DNA of 7,652 bases from JBBCJM01 sp037190175 (GTDB lineage Bacteria; Pseudomonadota; Alphaproteobacteria; Rhodobacterales; Rhodobacteraceae), in assembly GCA_037190175.1 (NCBI GenBank), contig JBBCJM010000185.1, positions 1-7,652 of the forward strand, written 5' to 3'. Below the pieces are notes generated by a model. That model searched no databases. It saw only the letters and a program-made list of their open reading frames with translations, and was not told where the DNA came from. The position numbers and the translations under genes are program-made. Each line of letters starts with the position of its first letter. Within the stretch, counting starts at the first letter, position 1. Positions 1-5,580 of this stretch are shown in pieces.

Positions 1-22
1 CCCCCCCCCCCCCCCCCCCCCC
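1..22. repeat. Homopolymer run of 22 C at the window edge
   Basis: The window opens with 22 consecutive C and then switches to ordinary GC-rich sequence. A homopolymer of this length is not found anywhere else in the window. Its position at the first base suggests a contig end or sequencing/assembly artefact rather than a biological tract. The rest of the stretch up to base 266 contains no convincing gene. A very weak promoter-like pair, TTGTTG at 49-54 and TATGGG at 72-77 with 17 bp between, could serve the downstream transporter, but it matches consensus at only three positions in each half. Confidence 0.6.
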
Positions 23-266
23 TCCGGCCCGGCCGGCCGATTGCGGCATTGTTGCGCCGGCCGATCCCTGCTATGGGCCACGCGACCCTGCCTGACGATG
101 CCGATGCCCGCCCCGCTGCCCGCACCCGCCGACCATCGCCCCTGCGCCGCCCAAGGCGCGGGCGAAGAGGCGGAGCCCGCCAGTAGCCGACGACGCCGGC
201 CCCTCCCCCTTCCGCCGCCCCACGCCCTCCGCCGCCGCGCGGGGCCTGCCCCGATCCGGGATCCCC

Positions 267-1550
267 ATGCTGTTTGAAATCGCCATCGTCCTCGTGCTGA
301 TCGCCATCAACGGCGCGCTGGCCATGTCGGAACTGGCCATCGTCTCGGCCCGGCCGGCGCGGCTGCGGCCGCTGGCCCAGACCCGGCACGGCGCCGCGGT
401 GGCGCTGCGGCTGGCCGAGGATCCGGGGCGGTTCCTCTCCACCGTGCAGATCGGCATCACCCTGGTGGGCGTGCTGTCGGGCGCCTTCTCCGGCGCCACG
501 CTGGGGGCGCGGCTGGCCGGCTGGCTGGTGGCCGAGGGGCTGTCGTCGGAGCTTGCCCATACCCTGGGCGTGGGCGGCGTGGTGGTGGTGCTGACCTATC
601 TCTCGCTCATCGCCGGCGAACTGGTGCCCAAGCAGCTGGCGCTGCGCAATGCCGAGGCCGTGGCGATCCGCGTGGCCCCCGCCATGGCCGCGCTGGCGGT
701 GGCCGCCGCGCCGGTGGTCTGGGTGCTGGACCGTTCGGGCAAGGCGGTGCTCTGGCTGCTGGGCGTGACCGACGCGAGCAGGTCGCGGGTGACCGAGGAG
801 GAGGTGAAGAGCCTGATCTCCGAGGCCGAGGCCGAGGGGGTGTTGGAGGAGGAGGAGCGCGAGATGATCTCGGGCGTCATGCGGCTGGCCGACCGCTCGG
901 CCCGCGCGCTGATGACGCCCCGCCACGACATCGAGCTGCTGGACATCGCGATGACCCCGGCCGAGGCGCTGGCCGCGGTGCGCCGCATCGCCCGGCCGCG
1001 GATGCCGGTGGGCGACCGTGCGACCGGCGAGGTGCTGGGGATCGTGACGCTGGCCGACGCCTTCCAGGCCGCCTCGCGGCGCGAGCCGCTGCACCTGCGG
1101 GCGCTGTTGCGCGAGGTGCCGGTGATCTCGGAACACGCCGATGCGCTGGACGTGATCGAGGTGCTGGGCGGGACCGAGCACCACCTGGCGCTGGTCTATG
1201 ACGAATACGGCGAGTTCGAGGGGATCGTGACCACCGGCGACGTGCTGGCCGCCATCGCCGGCCAGTTCGCCGCCGCGCCGGGCGAGGAGCCGGCGATGGT
1301 CGAGCGCGAGGACGGCAGCTGGCTGGTGGCCGGCTGGATGGCGGCCGACGAGTTCTGCGACCGCATGGGCCTGCCGCGCGCGCTGGCCGGGGAATACCGC
1401 ACCGTGGCCGGGCTGGTGCTGCACCAGCTGGGCCGGCTGCCGTCCTTGGGCGACCACGTGCAGGTCGACCGCCTGACCATCGAGGTGATCGACCTGGACG
1501 ACCGGCGGATCGACAAGGTTCTGGTGACGCGGCAGGGCTATCAGGGGTAG
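267..1550 (+). CDS. CorC/HlyC (TlyC) family membrane transporter with DUF21 and CBS domains
   Basis: This 427-residue protein has the full architecture of the CNNM/CorC 'hemolysin family'. An N-terminal DUF21 membrane domain covers roughly residues 1-180, with hydrophobic segments near 1-26, 57-82, 101-123 and 137-165. The family signature NGALAMSELAIVSARPARL begins at N15, and GELVPK lies at 117-122. Two CBS domains follow at about 213-330, the first opening with RSARALMTPR. A C-terminal CorC_HlyC domain spans about 345-424. Length and order are normal for the family. Characterised relatives move Mg2+/Co2+ or polyamines across the inner membrane, and CBS pairs usually sense adenine nucleotides. 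The substrate here cannot be told from sequence. The name hemolysin is historical. The start at 267 is supported by a GGGA element five bases upstream and by the conserved N-terminus beginning immediately. It converges on yjhX. Confidence 0.93.
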   Translation: MLFEIAIVLVLIAINGALAMSELAIVSARPARLRPLAQTRHGAAVALRLAEDPGRFLSTVQIGITLVGVLSGAFSGATLGARLAGWLVAEGLSSELAHTLGVGGVVVVLTYLSLIAGELVPKQLALRNAEAVAIRVAPAMAALAVAAAPVVWVLDRSGKAVLWLLGVTDASRSRVTEEEVKSLISEAEAEGVLEEEEREMISGVMRLADRSARALMTPRHDIELLDIAMTPAEALAAVRRIARPRMPVGDRATGEVLGIVTLADAFQAASRREPLHLRALLREVPVISEHADALDVIEVLGGTEHHLALVYDEYGEFEGIVTTGDVLAAIAGQFAAAPGEEPAMVEREDGSWLVAGWMAADEFCDRMGLPRALAGEYRTVAGLVLHQLGRLPSLGDHVQVDRLTIEVIDLDDRRIDKVLVTRQGYQG

Positions 1551-1573
1551 GGGCGGAAATCGCCCCCTATCCC
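1544..1573. terminator. Hairpin between the convergent transporter and yjhX genes
   Basis: The left arm at 1544-1555 and right arm at 1561-1573 form a GC-rich stem of about 11 bp with two one-base bulges around the loop GAAAT (1556-1560). It overlaps both stop codons and lies where transcripts from the two convergent genes meet, so a shared bidirectional terminator is the natural reading. There is no good T-tract on either side, so intrinsic termination is not certain. Confidence 0.45.
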
Positions 1574-1824
1574 TGGTTGTCGGGCTGCGCCCTGACCGCC
1601 AGCCGCCCGCGCCGCGAGATGCGGTAGGGGCCGCCGCCCCGCGATTCGATCAGCCCCCGCCGCCGCAGCCGGGCGAAGAGCGCCAGCGTGCAGTCGGCCA
1701 GGATCAGCCCCTCGCGCGTCACGCAGAGCACGGCGAGGATGCGCCGCCCCTCGCGTTCGTGGCGGATGGCGCCGCCCAGGGCCAGCGCGTGCAGGACCCG
1801 TTGTTCGGTCCGCGAGATGTTCAT
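1567..1824 (-). CDS. yjhX: YjhX (TopAI/UPF0386) family protein, topoisomerase I inhibitor-like
   Basis: This 85-residue protein matches my recollection of E. coli YjhX/TopAI along its whole length. It starts MNISRTEQRVLHALALGG, has REGLILADCTLALFARLRRR in the middle and GGPYRIS near the C-terminus, and ends VRAQPDNQG where E. coli has VRAQLDNR. E. coli YjhX binds and inhibits DNA topoisomerase I and is countered by YjhQ, a GNAT acetyltransferase encoded beside it. I chose the ATG at 1824 because it gives the family length exactly. The frame stays open upstream to about 2184, but that extension is an arginine/proline/glycine-rich stretch without family similarity and is unlikely to be translated. 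The Shine-Dalgarno signal is weak. No yjhQ-like gene lies next to it in this window. Whether this homologue is toxic, or a solitary housekeeping regulator as may be common in alphaproteobacteria, is unknown. Confidence 0.88.
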   Translation of the reverse strand: MNISRTEQRVLHALALGGAIRHEREGRRILAVLCVTREGLILADCTLALFARLRRRGLIESRGGGPYRISRRGRLAVRAQPDNQG

Positions 1825-2050
1825 GGAAGTGGTCCGGATATGCGTCAGCGGGCGCGCCGCACGGGATCGGCCCGTCCGGCGGTTCGGCCCCGCGGGGTCG
1901 GCCCGGGGCTCAGCCCTGGTGCGCAGTCTCCGGCATCGACGCTCCTGGCCCCGGGACATCCCGGGCGAGGGGGAATGTGCCGCATGAGTCGGCCCTCCGC
2001 CAGCCCCGCGGCGCGATCCGCCGCCCGGCGTGGCCCCCGCGCCACCCCGG

Positions 2051-2076
2051 GGAACAGGAAGGCCGATCAAGGCGTT
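2051..2076 (+). promoter_or_regulatory. Putative EcfG-type general stress promoter (GGAAC-N17-CGTT)
   Basis: GGAAC at 2051-2055 and CGTT at 2073-2076 are separated by exactly 17 bases. The established consensus of the alphaproteobacterial general stress sigma factor EcfG is GGAAC, 16-17 bases, CGTT, so both halves and the spacing match fully. It points toward the secreted protein gene at 2190, giving a leader of about 105 bases. It is the only GGAAC in the window that lies outside a gene. Related ECF sigma factors use similar -35 elements, so the sigma factor encoded at 2828 is an alternative reader. Some Rhodobacteraceae are thought to lack EcfG, so presence of the regulator needs to be established. 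Confidence 0.55.
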
Positions 2077-2086
2077 ATCCGATAAC
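2074..2086. promoter_or_regulatory. GTTATC/GATAAC palindrome overlapping the -10 element
   Basis: Perfect six-base arms GTTATC and GATAAC flank a single C. The left arm shares its first bases with the CGTT -10 element of the putative stress promoter, placing the palindrome on the predicted transcription start. As RNA it could also form a hairpin with a CCG loop, lengthened by GGC (2071-2073) pairing with GCC (2089-2091), followed shortly by five T. It could be a repressor operator, or the terminator of a short transcript arriving from the left. The sequence alone does not decide. Confidence 0.4.
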
Positions 2087-2189
2087 ACGCCGGCGTTTTT
2101 GTCTATCCCGGCCCGCCGGTCCATCTCTGACCCCGAGGCAGGCGCCCCTGCCCTGCTGCCAGACGCTGCCAACCGAAAGGACAACCGCC

Positions 2190-2711
2190 ATGCTCGCCGC
2201 CCTCCGCACGCCCAAGACCGCCCTCGCCGCCGTCACCGCGCTGGCCATCGCCGCCACCGCGCCGGCCCCCGCGCTGGCCTGGGGCAAGAACGAACAGAAC
2301 TTCCTGAAGGGGATGCTGGCCGCCGCCGCCATCGCCGCCATCGTCGATCACAACCGCAAGTCGAACGCGGCCGAGCCGGACTATCGCTATCGCGACGACC
2401 GCTATTACGACCGTTCGCCGCGCCGCGACTCGCGGTTCGACGACCGCTGGCGCGACGACCGCCGGCCCGACTACCGCCCGCCGGCGCATCACTCCGGCGC
2501 GGCCGCGGCCTTCGCCGAATACTCGCCCGCCTCCAAGCGCGCGATCCAGACCCGGCTGCGGGCCTATGGCTACTATCACGGCGCGATCGACGGCGTGTGG
2601 GGGCCCGGCACCCGCGCGGCGATCGAGGCCTATGCCCGCGACACCGGCAACGCCCGGGCGCTGGACAGCCGCGACGGGTCGGTCCGCCTGCTGAACGGCC
2701 TGCTGACCTGA
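2190..2711 (+). CDS. Secreted protein with C-terminal peptidoglycan-binding-like domain
   Basis: The 173-residue product starts with a clear Sec signal peptide: basic residues R6 and K9, a hydrophobic Ala-rich core, and a likely cut after APALA at residue 30. A second Ala-rich hydrophobic patch lies at 42-51. Residues about 63-98 form a low-complexity stretch dominated by Asp, Arg and Tyr. Residues about 111-155 resemble a PG_binding_1 repeat: SKRAIQTRLRAYGYYHGAIDGVWGPGTRAAIEAY contains the hallmark pattern of a glutamine-bearing helix, a short G-Y turn, then DGxxGPxTRxAI. Such domains anchor proteins to the cell wall, so a periplasmic or envelope role is likely. No catalytic domain is visible. 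The start at 2190 is fixed by the signal peptide and by AAAGGA at 2176-2181, eight bases upstream. An EcfG-type promoter upstream suggests stress control. Confidence 0.85.
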   Translation: MLAALRTPKTALAAVTALAIAATAPAPALAWGKNEQNFLKGMLAAAAIAAIVDHNRKSNAAEPDYRYRDDRYYDRSPRRDSRFDDRWRDDRRPDYRPPAHHSGAAAAFAEYSPASKRAIQTRLRAYGYYHGAIDGVWGPGTRAAIEAYARDTGNARALDSRDGSVRLLNGLLT

Positions 2712-2721
2712 GGTCCCCCCG

Positions 2722-2749
2722 CCGGCGGCGTCCTCCTCCCCGCCGCCGG
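2722..2749 (+). terminator. First hairpin after the secreted protein gene
   Basis: CCGGCGGCG at 2722-2730 pairs perfectly with CGCCGCCGG at 2741-2749 around a ten-base pyrimidine-rich loop. It starts ten bases after the stop codon at 2711, the usual place for a terminator. No T-tract follows directly, only a C-rich run. Confidence 0.5.
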
Positions 2750-2757
2750 TTCCCCCC

Positions 2758-2791
2758 GGGCCGCCCCGCGGAAAAATCTGCGGGGCGGCCC
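2758..2791 (+). terminator. Second, stronger hairpin between the secreted protein and sigma factor genes
   Basis: GGGCCGCCCCGC at 2758-2769 pairs perfectly over 12 bp with GCGGGGCGGCCC at 2780-2791. The ten-base loop includes five A. It lies 37 bases before the sigma factor start. It could be the second half of a tandem terminator, or an attenuator or structure in the 5' leader of the sigma factor mRNA. There is no T-run after it on the + strand, which weakens a simple intrinsic terminator. Confidence 0.5.
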
Positions 2792-2827
2792 AAGCCTCTC
2801 CCCTCCCACATGCGTCTCGGTTAGACC

Positions 2828-3373
2828 ATGCTGATGGACACGCCCGACGAGACGCTCGCCGCCGCCGCCGCCCAGGGCGACCGGGTGGCCTTTGCGACCC
2901 TCGTCGGCCGCCACTACGACCGCATCCATGCCCTGGCCTGGCGGCTGACCGGCCAGCGGGCCGAGGCGCAGGATCTGGCGCAGGAGGTCTGCGCCGGCCT
3001 TGCCGCCCGGCTGGGCGGGTTCCGGGCCGAGGCGAGGTTCACCACCTGGCTCTACCGCGTGACGGTCAACGCCTTTCTCGACAGCCGCCGCCGCGCCGCC
3101 ACCCGGGCCCGCGCGGCCGAGGGCTGGGGCGACTGGGAAGTGGCCCGGCAGGAGGCGATGGGCGAGGACCGCGCGGCGCAGGAATGGCTGGCCCAGGCCA
3201 TGCGCAGGCTGCCCGAGGAGCTGCGGCTGACCGTGGCGCTGGTCTTGGGCGAGGACCTGACGCAGGCCGAGGCGGGCCGGGTGCTGGGGGTGTCCGAGGG
3301 CACGGTGGCCTGGCGCATGTCCGAGGTGAAGAAGCGGCTGCGCGCCATCGCGGCCGAGGAGGCGCGGGGATGA
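2828..3373 (+). CDS. ECF-family RNA polymerase sigma factor
   Basis: The 181-residue protein has the two-domain layout of group 4 (ECF) sigma factors. Sigma region 2 lies at about 22-90, with the AEAQDLAQEVC signature at 45-55 and FTTWLYRVTVNAFLDSRRR at 71-89, which contact core polymerase and the -10 element. Region 4 lies at about 120-172, with LPEELRLTVALVL followed by the helix-turn-helix LTQAEAGRVLGVSEGTVAWRMSEVKKRLR for -35 recognition. Regions 1 and 3 are absent, as usual. An in-frame TAG at 2822-2824 rules out an earlier start. ATG 2828 or ATG 2834 could be used, and neither has a clear Shine-Dalgarno sequence, so translation may be weak. Its stop overlaps the start of the VWA gene as ATGA, implying translational coupling. 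The downstream membrane protein is the likely anti-sigma factor. ECF genes usually activate their own promoter, but no obvious such promoter is visible at 2712-2827. Confidence 0.93.
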   Translation: MLMDTPDETLAAAAAQGDRVAFATLVGRHYDRIHALAWRLTGQRAEAQDLAQEVCAGLAARLGGFRAEARFTTWLYRVTVNAFLDSRRRAATRARAAEGWGDWEVARQEAMGEDRAAQEWLAQAMRRLPEELRLTVALVLGEDLTQAEAGRVLGVSEGTVAWRMSEVKKRLRAIAAEEARG

Positions 3374-5454
3374 CCAGGCAAGCCAAGGACGATTTCGACC
3401 GCCTCGCGAGCGCCCTGCGCGCCGCCCCCCCGGCCGCCGAGGATGCCCGCGCCGCCGCCCTGACTGCTGCGATGGAGGGGTTCGACAAAAATCTGCGCGC
3501 CGCCCAAGCCGAAGCGGCCGTGGCACGTCCCAGTCAGGACCGCCCGCATGGGGCGGGGTTCCTGAGCGGAGTGCGCCAGATGCTTGCCAATCTCACCTCC
3601 CGTCCCGTCCTCGCCGGCACCGCCTCGGTCGCGGCGCTGTTCCTGGGCGTCCTGATCGTCCAGCCCGCCTGGCTGCGCGGGCCGGAGCCGGCGCTGGACC
3701 TCGTGCCCCCCGCGCCGCCCGCGCCCCCGCCGGCCTCGACGCGCGACCAGACCACGCCGGCCGCCCCGGCGCCGCTGGCCGACGCCCGCGGCCGCACCGT
3801 GGCGCAGGCCCCGGCGGGCGAAGCCGCCACCGCCGATGCCCCGGCCCGGGCGGACGCCGCCCCGCCCGAACCGGCCCCGGCCGAGGGCCGGATGGAGATG
3901 GCCGAGGCCGAGGCGCCCAACGCCATGGCGCGGCAGGCCATGCCCGGCACCGCCATGGCCCCGCCTCCCGCCGCCGCAGCCCCCCTCGGCGGGACGATGG
4001 ACCGGGTGGCGGGAATGCCGGCCCCGGTCGACGTGCTGCCCGCGCCGATGCCCGATACCGAGAGCTTCGCCAATGCCGACCAGAACCCGGTGAAGCTGAC
4101 CGCCACGGATCCGGTCTCGACCTTCTCGGTCGATGTCGACACCGCCTCCTGGGCCGTGGTGCGCTCGACCCTGAACCAGGGCCGGATGCCGGCGCCGGAG
4201 CAGGTGCGCATCGAGGAGATGGTGAACTATTTCCCCTATGCCTGGCCCGCGCCCGAGGCCGAGGGCGCGCCCTTCCGCGCCAGCGTCACCGTGATGCCCG
4301 CGCCCTGGAACGAGGGGCGGCGGCTGGTCACCATTGGATTGCAGGGCCGGCTGCCGGCGGTCGAGGACCGGCCGCACCTGAACCTGGTGTTCCTGGTGGA
4401 CACCTCGGGCTCGATGCAGGGGCCGGACCGGCTGGACCTGCTGAAGCAGTCGCTGCGGCTGGTGCTGCCGCAGTTGCGCCCCGAGGACCGGGTGGCGATC
4501 GTGGCCTATGCGGGTTCGGCCGGCGAGGTGCTGGCCCCCACGCCCGCCACCGACAGCGCCACGATCCTGGCCGCGCTCGACCGGCTGGAGGCGGGCGGGT
4601 CCACCGCCGGCGGCCAGGGGCTGGAACTCGCCTATGCGGTGGCCGAGCGGATGGCGGGCGAGGGCCGGGTGGGCCGGGTGCTCTTGGCCACCGACGGCGA
4701 TTTCAACGTGGGCCTCTCCGACCCCGCGGGGCTGGAGACCTATATCGGCCGCAAGCGCGAGACGGGGGTGTATCTGTCGGTGCTGGGCTTCGGCCGCGGA
4801 AATTTGCAGGACGCCACGATGCAGGCGCTGGCCCAGGCCGGCAACGGGATGGCGGCCTATATCGACACCGCGCAGGAGGCCCGCAAGGTGCTGGTCGACC
4901 AGCTAACCGGCGCGCTCTTCACCATCGCCGACGACGTGAAGATCCAGGTCGAATGGAACCCGGCCGAGGTCGCCGAATACCGGCTGATCGGCTACGAGAC
5001 CCGGGCGCTGGCGCGCGAGGACTTCTCGAACGACCGGGTGGATGCCGGCGAGATCGGCGCCGGCCATGCGGTGACCGCGATCTACGAGATCACCGCGCCC
5101 GGCAGTCCGGGCCTGAGCATGGATCCGCTGCGCTATGCCCCCGCCGCGGCCCCGGCGGCGGGCGAGGGGGAGTTGGGCTTCCTGCGCCTGCGGTGGAAGG
5201 AACCGGGGGCGGACGCCTCGCAACTGATGGAGGTGGCGATCACCCCGGACATGGCCGCCGCGCCGCAGGAGGCCCGCTTCGCCGCCGCCGTCGCCGGCTT
5301 CGGGCAGCTCCTGACCGGGGCGAAGTACCTGGGCGACTGGGGCTGGGACGAGGCCATCGCGCTCGCCCTCGCCTCGCGCGGCGAGGATCCCTTCGGCTAT
5401 CGCATCGAGGCGGTGAACCTGATGCGGCTGGCGAAATCGCTGGACGCCCGCTGA
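3370..5454 (+). CDS. Membrane-anchored YfbK-type von Willebrand factor A protein, candidate anti-sigma factor
   Basis: The 694-residue protein has, in order, five parts. A helical cytoplasmic N-terminus (1-78) holds RAAP and ARAAALTAAMEGFDK. One membrane helix lies at about 79-99. A Pro/Ala-rich linker runs from about 103 to 235. The vWF_A-type N-terminal domain at about 238-335 contains FSVDVDTASW from F252. The VWA domain is at about 338-500, followed by a DUF3520-like region to the end (IQVEWNPAEVAEYRLIGYE and GFGQLLTGAKYLGDW). The MIDAS metal site is intact: D344, S346, S348 in DTSGS, then T412 and D442. This is the E. coli YfbK architecture plus an added cytoplasmic and membrane part. 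I chose ATG 3370 because it overlaps the sigma factor stop (ATGA); the frame is open earlier but only inside the sigma gene. Coupling and topology suggest that the N-terminus holds the sigma factor while the periplasmic VWA part senses a ligand. That role is inferred; no zinc-binding anti-sigma motif is present. Confidence 0.9.
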   Translation: MTRQAKDDFDRLASALRAAPPAAEDARAAALTAAMEGFDKNLRAAQAEAAVARPSQDRPHGAGFLSGVRQMLANLTSRPVLAGTASVAALFLGVLIVQPAWLRGPEPALDLVPPAPPAPPPASTRDQTTPAAPAPLADARGRTVAQAPAGEAATADAPARADAAPPEPAPAEGRMEMAEAEAPNAMARQAMPGTAMAPPPAAAAPLGGTMDRVAGMPAPVDVLPAPMPDTESFANADQNPVKLTATDPVSTFSVDVDTASWAVVRSTLNQGRMPAPEQVRIEEMVNYFPYAWPAPEAEGAPFRASVTVMPAPWNEGRRLVTIGLQGRLPAVEDRPHLNLVFLVDTSGSMQGPDRLDLLKQSLRLVLPQLRPEDRVAIVAYAGSAGEVLAPTPATDSATILAALDRLEAGGSTAGGQGLELAYAVAERMAGEGRVGRVLLATDGDFNVGLSDPAGLETYIGRKRETGVYLSVLGFGRGNLQDATMQALAQAGNGMAAYIDTAQEARKVLVDQLTGALFTIADDVKIQVEWNPAEVAEYRLIGYETRALAREDFSNDRVDAGEIGAGHAVTAIYEITAPGSPGLSMDPLRYAPAAAPAAGEGELGFLRLRWKEPGADASQLMEVAITPDMAAAPQEARFAAAVAGFGQLLTGAKYLGDWGWDEAIALALASRGEDPFGYRIEAVNLMRLAKSLDAR

Positions 5455-5463
5455 GCGGCCCTT

Positions 5464-5489
5464 CCCCCTGCCGGCGCAACGGCAGGGGG
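5464..5489 (+). terminator. Hairpin terminator after the VWA gene
   Basis: CCCCCTGCCG at 5464-5473 pairs perfectly with CGGCAGGGGG at 5480-5489 around the loop GCGCAA. It starts ten bases after the VWA stop codon and is the clearest terminator-like hairpin in the window, although only scattered T follow. It marks the end of the sigma/VWA unit. Confidence 0.65.
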
Positions 5490-5520
5490 CACATCATTCC
5501 GCCTTTGCGGCCCGGACGCC

Positions 5521-5538
5521 ACAATCAGGCCAGATTGT
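5521..5538. promoter_or_regulatory. 18-bp near-perfect palindrome upstream of a small hypothetical gene
   Basis: ACAATC and GATTGT flank AGGCCA. Read as a whole, eight of nine base pairs are symmetrical, only the A opposite A next to the central GGCC failing. It lies 42 bases before the start at 5581 and is less GC-rich than its surroundings, so it is not simply a by-product of composition. Size and symmetry suit a dimeric transcription factor operator. No convincing -35/-10 pair accompanies it. Confidence 0.4.
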
Positions 5539-5580
5539 CGAGCTACGCAAGGGCGCCTTACTCAGTCTGCGGTCATACCC

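Larger units (their letters stand above)
1825..2189. other. Divergent intergenic region between yjhX and the secreted protein gene
   Basis: This 365-bp gap contains no convincing gene. Its open frames are arginine/proline-rich shadows. It holds several perfect inverted repeats: ACGGG/CCCGT at 1861-1875, CCCCGCGGGG at 1888-1897, and CCCGGGA/TCCCGGG with a two-base spacer at 1950-1965. It also holds the stress-type promoter and palindrome at 2051-2086. An ACGCCGGCGT palindrome at 2087-2096 runs into five T (2096-2100). Short GC palindromes are expected by chance at this base composition, so only the 2051-2100 cluster seems worth attention. No sigma-70 promoter for yjhX was found. Confidence 0.6.

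Noticed and set aside
1888..1965. CCCCGCGGGG and CCCGGGA/TCCCGGG palindromes as operators
   Set aside because: Short all-GC palindromes are expected often at this base composition, and no promoter lies next to them.
1825..2184. Upstream in-frame extension of yjhX to a 205-residue protein
   Set aside because: The added 120 residues are Arg/Pro/Gly-rich with no family similarity, while the ATG at 1824 gives the exact family length.
2030..2824. 264-codon + strand frame overlapping the secreted protein gene
   Set aside because: Extremely Arg/Pro-rich; the overlapping frame from 2190 has a signal peptide, ribosome binding site and domain similarity.
3184..3369. Longer VWA protein starting inside the sigma factor gene
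   Set aside because: The 62 extra residues are an out-of-frame reading of sigma region 4; ATG 3370 with ATGA coupling is the natural start.
3052..4377. Long open frame (441 codons) on the minus strand opposite the sigma and VWA genes
   Set aside because: Gly/Arg/His-rich translation typical of antisense frames in GC-rich DNA; the + strand frames carry clear sigma and VWA domains.
5535..5563. TTGTCG with TTACTC as a promoter for the 5581 gene
   Set aside because: The -10 half matches consensus at only one position.
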